64,000 nt of DNA from contig NZ_JASTLB010000001.1 of NCBI RefSeq assembly GCF_030499535.1, positions 3,658,001 to 3,722,000 on the forward strand, written 5' to 3'. Both the position numbers and the translations under genes were made by a program. This document shows, in pieces, positions 56,760-64,000 of this stretch. Under the pieces are notes generated by a model, which saw nothing but the letters and a program-made list of their open reading frames with translations, was not told the DNA's origin and did not search any database. This DNA is from Streptomyces sp. TG1A-8 (lineage in GTDB: Bacteria > Actinomycetota > Actinomycetes > Streptomycetales > Streptomycetaceae). Numbering within the stretch: position 1 is the stretch's first letter; each line of letters starts with the position of its first letter.

Positions 56760-58226
56760 GTGCCGAACGCCAATGAAGACACTCCCTCTGCCCTGAGCCA
56801 GGCGCAGCAGCGCGCGGTGAGCGAGCTGCTGCGGGTGGCCCCCGTCGCCGACGACCTCGCCCGCCGTTTCCAGGAGGCCGGGTTCTCGCTCGCCCTGGTG
56901 GGCGGCTCGGTCCGCGACGCGCTGCTCGGCCGGCTGGGCAACGACCTGGACTTCACCACCGACGCCCGCCCCGAGGACGTACTGAGGATCGTGCGGCCCT
57001 GGGCGGACGCCGTCTGGGAGGTGGGGATCGCCTTCGGCACGGTCGGTGTGCAGAAGAGCGTCCGGGTCGGGGACACCGAGGGCCACTTCCAGATCGAGAT
57101 CACCACTTACCGGTCGGAGGCGTACGACCGCACCTCGCGCAAGCCGGAGGTCTCGTACGGCGACTCCATCGAGGAAGACCTGGTCCGCCGCGACTTCACG
57201 GTCAATGCGATGGCCGTGGCACTGCCGGAGAAGGAGTTCATCGATCCGTACGGCGGTCTCAAGGACCTCGCGGCCCGGGTGCTGCGCACTCCCGGCACGC
57301 CCGAGGAGTCGTTCTCGGACGATCCGCTGCGGATGATGCGGGCCGCCCGGTTCGCCGCTCAGCTGGACTTCGAGATCGCCCCCGAGGTCGTCACCGCGAT
57401 GACGGAGATGGCCGGGCGGATCGAGATCGTCTCCGCGGAACGGGTCCGGGACGAGCTGAACAAGCTGATCCTCTCCGCGCACCCGCGCAAGGGGCTGGCT
57501 CTGCTGGTCGACGCCGGGCTGGCCGATCGGGTCCTGCCCGAGCTGCCCGCCCTGCGGTTGGAGAGCGACGAGCACCACCGGCACAAGGACGTCTACGAGC
57601 ACACGTTGATCGTGCTGGAACAGGCGATCGCCCTGGAGCAGGACGGTCCGGATCTGGCACTGCGCCTGGCCGCGCTGCTTCACGACATCGGCAAGCCGCG
57701 CACGCGCCGCTTCGAGAAGGACGGCCGGGTCTCCTTCCATCACCATGAAGTGGTCGGTGCGAAGCTGACCAAGAAGCGCATGACGGCCCTGAAGTACTCC
57801 AACGAGCTGGTGAAGGACGTCTCACGGCTCGTCGAACTCCACCTGCGCTTCCACGGCTACGGCACCGGGGAGTGGACGGACTCCGCGGTCCGCCGTTATG
57901 TCCGTGACGCGGGACCGCTCCTGGGCCGGTTGCACAAGCTGACCCGTTCCGACTGCACGACGCGGAACAAGCGCAAGGCGATCGCCCTGTCCCGGGCCTA
58001 CGACGGCCTGGAGGAGCGCATCGCCCAGCTCCAGGAGCAGGAGGAGTTGGGCGCGATCCGCCCGGACCTGGACGGCAACCAGATCATGGAGATTCTGGGT
58101 GTCGGTCCCGGCCCGGCCGTCGGCAAGGCGTACAAGCACATGCTGGAGCTGCGGCTGGAGAACGGCCCGATGGAGCATGACGAGGCGGTGGCAGCCCTCA
58201 AGAAGTGGTGGGCTGAGCAGGGCTGA
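56760..58226 (+). CDS. pcnB: CCA-adding tRNA nucleotidyltransferase
   Basis: Protein of 488 residues. The nucleotidyltransferase head has GGSVRDALLGR and the catalytic pair in NDLDFTT. The RRDFTVNAMA and DDPLRMMRAARFAAQL motifs are typical. A C-terminal HD domain has LHDIGKPRT. It restores the CCA end of tRNAs, needed here because both tRNA genes of the window lack an encoded CCA. The GTG at 56760 lies 8 bases after a -10-like TACCCT and lacks a ribosome site, suggesting leaderless translation. Confidence 0.93.
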   Translation: MPNANEDTPSALSQAQQRAVSELLRVAPVADDLARRFQEAGFSLALVGGSVRDALLGRLGNDLDFTTDARPEDVLRIVRPWADAVWEVGIAFGTVGVQKSVRVGDTEGHFQIEITTYRSEAYDRTSRKPEVSYGDSIEEDLVRRDFTVNAMAVALPEKEFIDPYGGLKDLAARVLRTPGTPEESFSDDPLRMMRAARFAAQLDFEIAPEVVTAMTEMAGRIEIVSAERVRDELNKLILSAHPRKGLALLVDAGLADRVLPELPALRLESDEHHRHKDVYEHTLIVLEQAIALEQDGPDLALRLAALLHDIGKPRTRRFEKDGRVSFHHHEVVGAKLTKKRMTALKYSNELVKDVSRLVELHLRFHGYGTGEWTDSAVRRYVRDAGPLLGRLHKLTRSDCTTRNKRKAIALSRAYDGLEERIAQLQEQEELGAIRPDLDGNQIMEILGVGPGPAVGKAYKHMLELRLENGPMEHDEAVAALKKWWAEQG

Positions 58227-58246
58227 TGCCGTGGAGCCGGGATGTG

Positions 58247-58260
58247 TTTCACGTGAAACA
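58247..58260. other. parS: parS site 5
   Basis: gtttcacgtgaaac, in the gap between pcnB and the MFS gene; 43 bases (start to start) from site 6. Confidence 0.97.
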
Positions 58261-58273
58261 CATCCCGGCCCGG

Positions 58274-59585
58274 TCAGTCGAGGGGCGATGTTTCACGTGA
58301 AACATCGCCCTTTCCCCTGTTCTGCCACCCCTTGAAGCGTGCCGTCGCTGCAGCGACCCCGCCGTAGAGCAGGGCGACGAGCACCACCAGCGGTACCGAG
58401 CGGCCGTCCTCCGGAAGTACGAGGGCAGCGGCACCCGCAGCGGCGACGAAGGCCACGTTGAAGAGCACGTCGTACACGGAGAAGACCCGGCCGCGGAAGC
58501 CGTCGTCGAACCGACGTCTGGACGACCGTGTCCGTGGCGATCTTCGCTCCCTGGGTGACCAGGCCCAGGACGAAGGCGACGGCCAGCAGAGGAGCGGTGG
58601 TGAACGGCAGCCCCAGTGCGGGCACCAGCACTGCGGCCGCGCCGGCGCATGCCGCGATCCAGCGTCCGGGTCCGAGCCGCCCGGCGGCCCAGGGTGTCAC
58701 CAGGGCTGCGGTGAAGAAGCCCGCACCGGACACTGCCAGCGCCAGCCCCAGTAGTCGGAGTCCGTCGTCGGGCGACGCGGACAGGGCGTACCGACACAGC
58801 ATGAGCAGTAGGACGAGCAGCGCGCCGTAGCAGAAGCGCATCACGGTCATCGCCGTAAGTGCCCAGGCCGCCTTCCTGCGCCGCCGCGAGGCCAGGTGCC
58901 GGACGGCCGCGAGCAGGTCGTGGGCCGTGTCCGCGAGCGCGGTCCGCAGACGCGGCCGTGCCGGTTCCCCGTCGGGACCGAGCAGCGCGGGGGCCATGCG
59001 CAGCGAGGCCAGGCTCGCGAACAGATACAGCAGGGCGCCCAGTAGCACTACTGCGGCGTCGGAGCCGGATGCCGCGAGGCGGACGACGAAGGCCAGACCG
59101 CCGCCGATGGTCGCGGCGAGTGTCCCGGCCGTCGGTGAGAGGGAGTTCGCCAGAACCAGGCGGTCGCCGTCGACCACACGCGGCAGGGCGGCGGACAGAC
59201 CTGCGAGGACGAACCGGTTGACGGCCGTGACGCACAGCGCCGAAACGTAGAAAAGCCAGTCCGGGACCCGGCCGATCATCAGCACGGCGGTGGCCGCGGC
59301 CAGCAGGGCGCGCAGCAGGTTGCCGTACACGAAGACCTGGCGGCGCCGCCAGCGGTCGAGGAGGACACCCGCGAAGGGGCCCACCAGCGAGTAGGGGAGC
59401 AGCAGGACCGCCATCGCCGAGGCGATGGCGGTGGCCGAGGTCTGCTTCTCCGGGGAGAAGACGACGTATGCGGCGAGTGCGACCTGGTAGACGCCGTCGG
59501 CGCCCTGGGAGAGGAGACGGACGGACAGCAGGCGCCGGAAGTCCCGCAGACACAACAGGACGCGCAGGTCACGGACGACGGGCAT
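58274..59585 (-). pseudogene. MFS transporter, apparently frameshifted
   Basis: Major facilitator-type protein with about 12 membrane segments. It starts MPVVRDLRVLLCLRDFRRLL at the ATG 59583-59585 and runs in one frame to VQTSV near 58512. There the frame must change to continue as DDGFRGRVFSVYDVLFN and the last membrane helices, ending at 58274. One extra A (plus strand gaacc at 58509-58510; GGTTCGAC where GGTCGAC is expected on the minus strand) explains it. The uncorrected frame gives an Arg-rich, non-membrane tail. The total corrected length is about 436 residues. Whether it is a true pseudogene or a sequence error cannot be told here. The substrate is unknown. Confidence 0.8.
58290..58303. 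other. parS: parS site 6 (3' end of the MFS gene)
   Basis: gtttcacgtgaaac, perfect match; it is read as DVSRET in the MFS C-terminal frame. Confidence 0.97.
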
Positions 59586-59610
59586 GGGGCACAGCCTCAC
59601 ACATATGCGG

Positions 59611-59645
59611 AAGGGTCCCCGGTTCGGGAACCCGGGGACCCTCTC
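59611..59645 (-). terminator. Terminator downstream of ino1
   Basis: Arms agggtccccggg-like and cccggggaccct surround ttcg, between the ino1 stop and the MFS start. Confidence 0.75.
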
Positions 59646-59709
59646 AGCCCTGGCAGGAGCGTTCTACCAACCTGCTCGACGCCGCGTCACCGCGTCGAGG
59701 GGTGCCGAC

Positions 59710-60792
59710 TCAGTGATCGACTTCGCCGCGGATGAACTTCTCGACGTTCTCACGGGCCTGGTCGTCGAAGTACTGCACCGGCGGGGACTTCATGAAGTAC
59801 GAGGACGCCGACAGGATCGGTCCGCCGATGCCGCGGTCCTTGGCGATCTTGGCGGCGCGCAGGGCGTCGATGATGACGCCGGCGGAGTTCGGGGAGTCCC
59901 AGACCTCGAGCTTGTACTCCAGGTTCAGCGGGACGTCACCGAAGGCGCGGCCCTCGAGGCGGACGTACGCCCACTTGCGGTCGTCCAGCCAGGCGACGTA
60001 GTCGGACGGGCCGATGTGGACGTTCTTCTCGCCGAGGTCCCGGTCCGGGATCTGGGAGGTGACGGCCTGCGTCTTGGAGATCTTCTTGGACTCCAGGCGC
60101 TCGCGCTCGAGCATGTTCTTGAAGTCCATGTTGCCGCCGACGTTCAGCTGCATGGTGCGGTCCAGGATGACACCGCGGTCCTCGAACAGCTTCGCCATGA
60201 CGCGGTGCGTGATGGTGGCGCCGACCTGGGACTTGATGTCGTCACCGACGATCGGCACGCCGGCCTCGGTGAACTTGTCGGCCCACTCCTTGGTGCCCGC
60301 GATGAACACGGGAAGGGCGTTGACGAAGGCGACCTTGGCGTCGATGGCGCACTGGGCGTAGAACTTCGCCGCGTCCTCGGAACCGACGGGCAGGTAGCAG
60401 ACCAGGACGTCGACCTGCTTGTCCTTCAGGATCTGGACGATGTCGACCGGCTCGGCATCGGACTCCTCGATGGTGGCGCGGTAGTACTTGCCGAGGCCGT
60501 CGAGGGTGTGGCCGCGCTGGACGGTGACCCCGGTGCGGGGCACGTCGCAGATCTTGATGGTGTTGTTCTCGGAGGCGCCGATCGCGTCCGCGAGGTCGAG
60601 TCCGACCTTCTTGGCGTCCACGTCGAAGGCGGCGACGAACTCGACGTCACGCACGTGGTAGTCACCGAACTGCACGTGCATCAGGCCGGGGACCTTCGAC
60701 GCCGGGTCGGCGTCCTTGTAGTACTCGACTCCCTGCACCAGCGACGCGGCGCAGTTGCCCACGCCGACGACGGCTACGCGAACCGAACCCAT
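59710..60792 (-). CDS. ino1: Myo-inositol-1-phosphate synthase
   Basis: Protein of 360 residues that converts glucose-6-phosphate to inositol-phosphate, precursor of phosphatidylinositol and mycothiol in actinobacteria. The NAD-binding [16 protein letters not shown] is at the N-terminus, then [36 protein letters not shown] and [11 protein letters not shown]. The ATG at 60790-60792 gives the normal start. It lies 43 bases after the PadR gene, in the same direction. Confidence 0.93.
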   Translation of the reverse strand: MGSVRVAVVGVGNCAASLVQGVEYYKDADPASKVPGLMHVQFGDYHVRDVEFVAAFDVDAKKVGLDLADAIGASENNTIKICDVPRTGVTVQRGHTLDGLGKYYRATIEESDAEPVDIVQILKDKQVDVLVCYLPVGSEDAAKFYAQCAIDAKVAFVNALPVFIAGTKEWADKFTEAGVPIVGDDIKSQVGATITHRVMAKLFEDRGVILDRTMQLNVGGNMDFKNMLERERLESKKISKTQAVTSQIPDRDLGEKNVHIGPSDYVAWLDDRKWAYVRLEGRAFGDVPLNLEYKLEVWDSPNSAGVIIDALRAAKIAKDRGIGGPILSASSYFMKSPPVQYFDDQARENVEKFIRGEVDH

Positions 60793-60835
60793 TCCGGTTG
60801 CTCCCTGTGTGTACGAGTGAGGCCCCGACTGGGTC

Positions 60836-61519
60836 TCACGTGGCGGTGTCGCCGGGCGTATCCGTGCCGGAGATGTCTCCGGCACGGGGCAGGCCGCCCG
60901 TCGATCCAGATGTGGTGTCCTGCTGAGCGGACCCCCCGGATGCGGAACCCCTCAGGTCCCGCCCGGCCCGCTCGCTCTCGATGAGCTCGTTCAGCCAGCG
61001 CACTTCGCGCTCCACGGATTCCATTCCGTGGCGCTGGAGCTCAAGCGTGTAGTCGTCGAGGCGCTCCCTGGTGCGCGTCAGGGAGGCGCGCATCTTCTCC
61101 AGGCGCTCCTCCAGGCGACTGCGCCGGCCCTCCAGCACGCGCATGCGCACATCGCGCGACGTCTGCCCGAAGAAGGCGAAACGTGCGGCGAAGTGCTCGT
61201 CCTCGTACGCGTCGGGGCCGGTCTGGGAGAGCAGCTCCTCGAAGTGTTCCTTACCTTCCGCCGTCAACCGGTAGACGATCTTCGCGCGGCGTCCGGCGAG
61301 GGGAGCGGCCAGTGCGTCCTCGTGGGTACTTCCCGGTTCCTCGATCAACCAGCCGTTGGCGAGCAGCGTCTTGAGGCAGGGGTACAGGGTTCCGTAACTG
61401 AAGGCCCGGAACACACCCAGGGACGTGTTGAGCCGTTTGCGCAGCTCGTAGCCGTGCATCGGGGACTCGCGCAGCAGGCCGAGTACGGCGAACTCAAGGA
61501 TGCCGGAACGCCGGCTCAT
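60836..61519 (-). CDS. PadR family transcriptional regulator
   Basis: Protein of 227 residues. The winged helix domain (about 5-95) has [33 protein letters not shown] and the wing [13 protein letters not shown] long coiled-coil C-terminal part (about 125-185) serves for dimerisation. The tail is Gly/Ser/Thr-rich. The gene stands directly upstream of ino1 and probably controls it and itself. The ATG at 61519 has AAGGGGGG upstream. A perfect palindrome lies 41 bases before the start. Confidence 0.9.
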   Translation of the reverse strand: MSRRSGILEFAVLGLLRESPMHGYELRKRLNTSLGVFRAFSYGTLYPCLKTLLANGWLIEEPGSTHEDALAAPLAGRRAKIVYRLTAEGKEHFEELLSQTGPDAYEDEHFAARFAFFGQTSRDVRMRVLEGRRSRLEERLEKMRASLTRTRERLDDYTLELQRHGMESVEREVRWLNELIESERAGRDLRGSASGGSAQQDTTSGSTGGLPRAGDISGTDTPGDTAT

Positions 61520-61559
61520 GATCGCCCCCCTTCGGTCCACCGCGTCTTTATCTCGTGCT

Positions 61560-61580
61560 GATGTATCGACTCGATACATC
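61560..61580. promoter_or_regulatory. Operator palindrome of the PadR gene
   Basis: Perfect 10-bp arms gatgtatcga and tcgatacatc around one c. It contains the ATGT...ACAT ends typical of PadR operators and lies in the PadR-ino1 promoter region. Confidence 0.7.
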
Positions 61581-61722
61581 CAGACGATAGAACGGCCTTC
61601 CGTACGGGACAAGGGGGGAGGTGGTGAACGGGATCACATCACTGATTCGTAGGAGGCAAGTTGCCTGTTTTGGGGTGAACTTCGGGGCTCGGCGGGTTTT
61701 GGCGGTGCGTAGTCTGTGCGGC

Positions 61723-61875
61723 ATGCACACCACCGGGAACCACGTGCCACGCGGGGACGTCCTCGTTCGTGGCGCGGTACGGGTGAATGCGGGACCGACC
61801 GCATCCGTACTTCGGGGGGACCGGAAACCAGCCGCCGTTTCCAGGCGCGCACGGGTGCGCCTGCCCGAGGAGTAA
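61723..61875 (+). CDS. Possible 50-codon ORF upstream of the PBP gene
   Basis: ATG at 61723 stands 7 bases after a -10-like TAGTCT (61710-61715), so a leaderless peptide is possible. The reading frame (MHTTGNHVPRGDVLVRG...) ends 7 bases before the PBP start, in its ribosome site. No similarity is seen and codon use is indecisive. It may simply be the PBP leader. Confidence 0.25.
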   Translation: MHTTGNHVPRGDVLVRGAVRVNAGPTASVLRGDRKPAAVSRRARVRLPEE

Positions 61876-61882
61876 CCGTTCG

Positions 61883-64000
61883 ATGAGCGAGCACCGTCGC
61901 AAACCGCCGCAGCCGCAGGAGGGCGGACGTGCCGCGGCCCGACGCGGCCAGTCCGGTCCGCCCCCCGGCCGCCGTGCGGCACCGCGAGGCGCCACCGGGT
62001 CCTCCGCCGACTCCTACGGGTCGGCGTCCCCCGGACCGGACTCCTACGGCCCGGGAGGTGAAGAGCGTCCCTACGGCGGCCGCGCCGAGGCCCGCCGCGC
62101 GGCACAGCGGGGCGGCGGCCGGCGCAAGGCGGCCGACCCGGCGCGGCGCGGCGGCCCGAACGGCTCCGGACGGGGCAGGGGTCGACCGGGTCCTCCCGCG
62201 AAGAAGCGGATCATCGACTACCCGCGTGCGGACAAGTACGGCTGGCAGCGCTGGATGCCGTCGTGGAAGCTCGTGGCCGGCGTGTTCATCGGTTTCCTCG
62301 GGGGGCTGGTGGCGGTGGCGGGCATCGGCTACGCGATGGTGAGCGTGCCCGACGTGGCCAAGACCGCGCAGGCCCAGAACAACGTCTTCTACTGGTCCGA
62401 CGGGTCGGTGATGGTTGCCACCGGTGGGGAGATAAACCGCCAGATCATCAATTACGCGGACATTCCCAAGGAGATGCGGTTCGCCGTCATCTCCCAGGAG
62501 AACAAGACCTTCGAGACCGACAGCGGCATCGATCCGAAGGGCATCGCGCGCGCCGTCCTCAACATGGCCCGGGGCGGCCAGACGCAGGGCGGCTCGACGA
62601 TCACCCAGCAGTACGTCAAGAACGCCATGCTGGACGACCAGTCGCAGACCATCTCCCGCAAGTTCAAGGAGATCTTCGTCGCGATCAAGGTCGGCGCCCA
62701 GGTCCCCAAGAACAAGATCATGGCCGGCTACCTGAACTCGGCGTACTTCGGCCGCGGCGCCTACGGTCTGCAGGCCGCCTCGCGCGCCTACTTCAACAAG
62801 GACGCCAAGGACCTCAACCCGGGCGAGTGCGCCTTCCTCTCGGCCATGCTGAAGGGCGCCACGTACTACGACCCGGCGGGTGCGACCTCGCTCGACCCGG
62901 CCGCCACCTCCCAGGGCAACCAGAGGCGCGCCCTGGCACAGATGCAGGACACCCTCGACAAGATGGTCGAGTACGGCCACCTGAGCGCTGCGGAGCGGGC
63001 GAAGTACACCACCCTGCCCAAGTGGCAGAACCCGAGGTCGAACAGCCGGCTGAGCGGCCAGATCGGCTACCTGGTCGACCTCGCCAAGTCCTACCTGGTC
63101 AACAACAGCGACAAGACCGGGATCACCGCCGACAAGCTGCAGCACGGCGGCTACCGGATCCGCACCACCTTCGACAAGAAGAAGGTCGGTGAACTAGAGA
63201 CCGCGGTCAAGAACGTCGAGAAGGCGAACATCAAGCCCAAGCAGCGGCCGAAGACCGACACGTACGTGCAGTTCGGCGGTGCTTCCGTGGACCCCTCGTC
63301 GGGCGCCATCAGGGCCATCTACGGCGGTGAGGACGCGACCAAGCACTTCACCGACAACGCCGACTCCACCGGTGCACAGGTGGGATCGACGTTCAAGCCG
63401 TTCGTGCTGGCGGCGGCAATGAAGTGGGGTGTGCGCAATCCGGACGGCCCGCCGTCCCAGGCGCAGGACGAGCGCACCATCGCCTCACCGAAGAGCCTGT
63501 ACAGCGGCCAGAACAAGCTCAAGATCAAGGAGTACAACGGGTCGGTCTGGACGGACAAGAACGGCAAGGAGTGGCTGCAGACCAACGACGGCAACGAGTC
63601 CGTCGGCACCCCGCCCGACTACGACATCGACCTGCGCGAGGCCATGCGCCTGTCGGTGAACTCCGCGTACGTCCAGCTCGGCATGGACGTGGGGCTGGAC
63701 AAGGTCAAGGAGACGGCGCTGGACGCGGGACTCCTGGAGGGCAGCCTGGCGAGCGCCAGCTACCCGTCGTTCTCGATCGGCACCTCCGACCCCAGCGCCA
63801 TCCGTATGGCCGGCGCGTACGGCACCTTCGCTGCCAGCGGCGAGCAGAACGACCCGTACTCGGTCGAGTCGGTCGAGGACAAGGACGGCCAGGTCTACAA
63901 GCACAAGGCGCAGAGCGGTACGGCCTTCAGCGCAGCGGTCGCGGACAACGTCACCGACGTCCTGAAGACGGTGGTCGAGAAGGGCACGGGCACCAACGCC
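61883..64000 (+). CDS. Class A penicillin-binding protein (transglycosylase/transpeptidase), partial
   Basis: The gene starts at ATG 61883 (GAGGAG upstream) and runs off the window after 706 codons. The N-terminal 125 residues are cytoplasmic, basic and disordered; one membrane segment is at about 127-153. The GT51 transglycosylase domain (about 185-360) has SQENKTFE with the catalytic Glu and GGSTITQQYVKN. The transpeptidase domain begins around 420 with SxxK in GSTFKPF (Ser502, Lys505) and SVN near 590; the KTG motif lies beyond the window. It polymerises and cross-links peptidoglycan at the outer face of the membrane. Confidence 0.93.
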   Translation, partial: MSEHRRKPPQPQEGGRAAARRGQSGPPPGRRAAPRGATGSSADSYGSASPGPDSYGPGGEERPYGGRAEARRAAQRGGGRRKAADPARRGGPNGSGRGRGRPGPPAKKRIIDYPRADKYGWQRWMPSWKLVAGVFIGFLGGLVAVAGIGYAMVSVPDVAKTAQAQNNVFYWSDGSVMVATGGEINRQIINYADIPKEMRFAVISQENKTFETDSGIDPKGIARAVLNMARGGQTQGGSTITQQYVKNAMLDDQSQTISRKFKEIFVAIKVGAQVPKNKIMAGYLNSAYFGRGAYGLQAASRAYFNKDAKDLNPGECAFLSAMLKGATYYDPAGATSLDPAATSQGNQRRALAQMQDTLDKMVEYGHLSAAERAKYTTLPKWQNPRSNSRLSGQIGYLVDLAKSYLVNNSDKTGITADKLQHGGYRIRTTFDKKKVGELETAVKNVEKANIKPKQRPKTDTYVQFGGASVDPSSGAIRAIYGGEDATKHFTDNADSTGAQVGSTFKPFVLAAAMKWGVRNPDGPPSQAQDERTIASPKSLYSGQNKLKIKEYNGSVWTDKNGKEWLQTNDGNESVGTPPDYDIDLREAMRLSVNSAYVQLGMDVGLDKVKETALDAGLLEGSLASASYPSFSIGTSDPSAIRMAGAYGTFAASGEQNDPYSVESVEDKDGQVYKHKAQSGTAFSAAVADNVTDVLKTVVEKGTGTNA

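Overview
This window is actinobacterial and almost certainly from a Streptomyces chromosome at its replication origin. The base composition is very GC-rich, GTG starts and GTGA stop/start overlaps are common, and the gene order is the well-known Streptomyces dnaA/oriC neighbourhood: pknB, srtE, pabA, crgA, ppiA, gyrA, gyrB, dciA, recF, gnd, dnaN, oriC, dnaA, rpmH, rnpA, yidD, yidC, khpB, rsmG, parA, parB, trxA, trxB, sigM, murJ, pcnB, ino1, PBP. No insertion sequence, prophage or CRISPR array was found.

Layout. 1-7.1 kb holds cell-envelope and division genes: the C-terminal part of PknB, two class E sortases, PabA, a small membrane protein, a DUF881 protein, CrgA, a rhomboid protease and a cyclophilin. 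Between crgA and the rhomboid gene lie four consensus DnaA boxes, 32 kb from oriC. 7.2-14.7 kb carries a DUF5324 gene and then an accessory five-gene cluster next to tRNA-Ala. The cluster encodes an NHL-repeat protein, a CrtC/lipocalin-like protein, an SCP2-like/polyprenyl-synthase fusion, an unknown protein, and a small beta-rich protein homologous to the C-terminal domain of the NHL protein. It is my best candidate for an undescribed system. 14.9-26.4 kb holds an HTH regulator, a Ser/Thr kinase, a secreted membrane-anchored protein, a DLW-39 protein, a small secreted protein, a glycosyltransferase, a large HTH-nSTAND-WD40 protein with an in-frame TTA codon (bldA-type control), and a VOC protein. 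26.7-36.6 kb runs tRNA-Ile, DUF3566, gyrA, gyrB, dciA, recF, gnd and dnaN, all on the minus strand. oriC lies at about 36.65-37.5 kb with at least 15 DnaA-box-like nonamers. It is followed by dnaA (minus strand) and, divergently, by the rpmH-rnpA-yidD-yidC-khpB-rsmG-parA-parB series (plus strand). Six perfect parS sites lie between 43.5 and 58.3 kb. 46.7-64 kb holds thioredoxin and thioredoxin reductase with a SigR-type promoter, a SigM-type ECF sigma factor with its zinc-finger anti-sigma factor, a pseudokinase, MurJ, DUF6049, the CCA-adding enzyme, a frameshifted MFS gene, inositol-phosphate synthase with a PadR regulator, and the start of a class A penicillin-binding protein that runs off the end.

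How the genes work together. Most of the window is one conserved module for chromosome replication (oriC, DnaA, DnaN, gyrase, RecF, DciA), segregation (ParABS), ribosome and tRNA maturation (L34, RnpA, RsmG, CCA enzyme), membrane insertion (YidC, YidD) and cell-wall assembly (MurJ, PBP, CrgA, sortases, PknB). Two apparent single-base frameshifts, in rsmG and in the MFS gene, need a check against raw reads. They may be sequencing errors, but loss of rsmG would have a known phenotype in Streptomyces.
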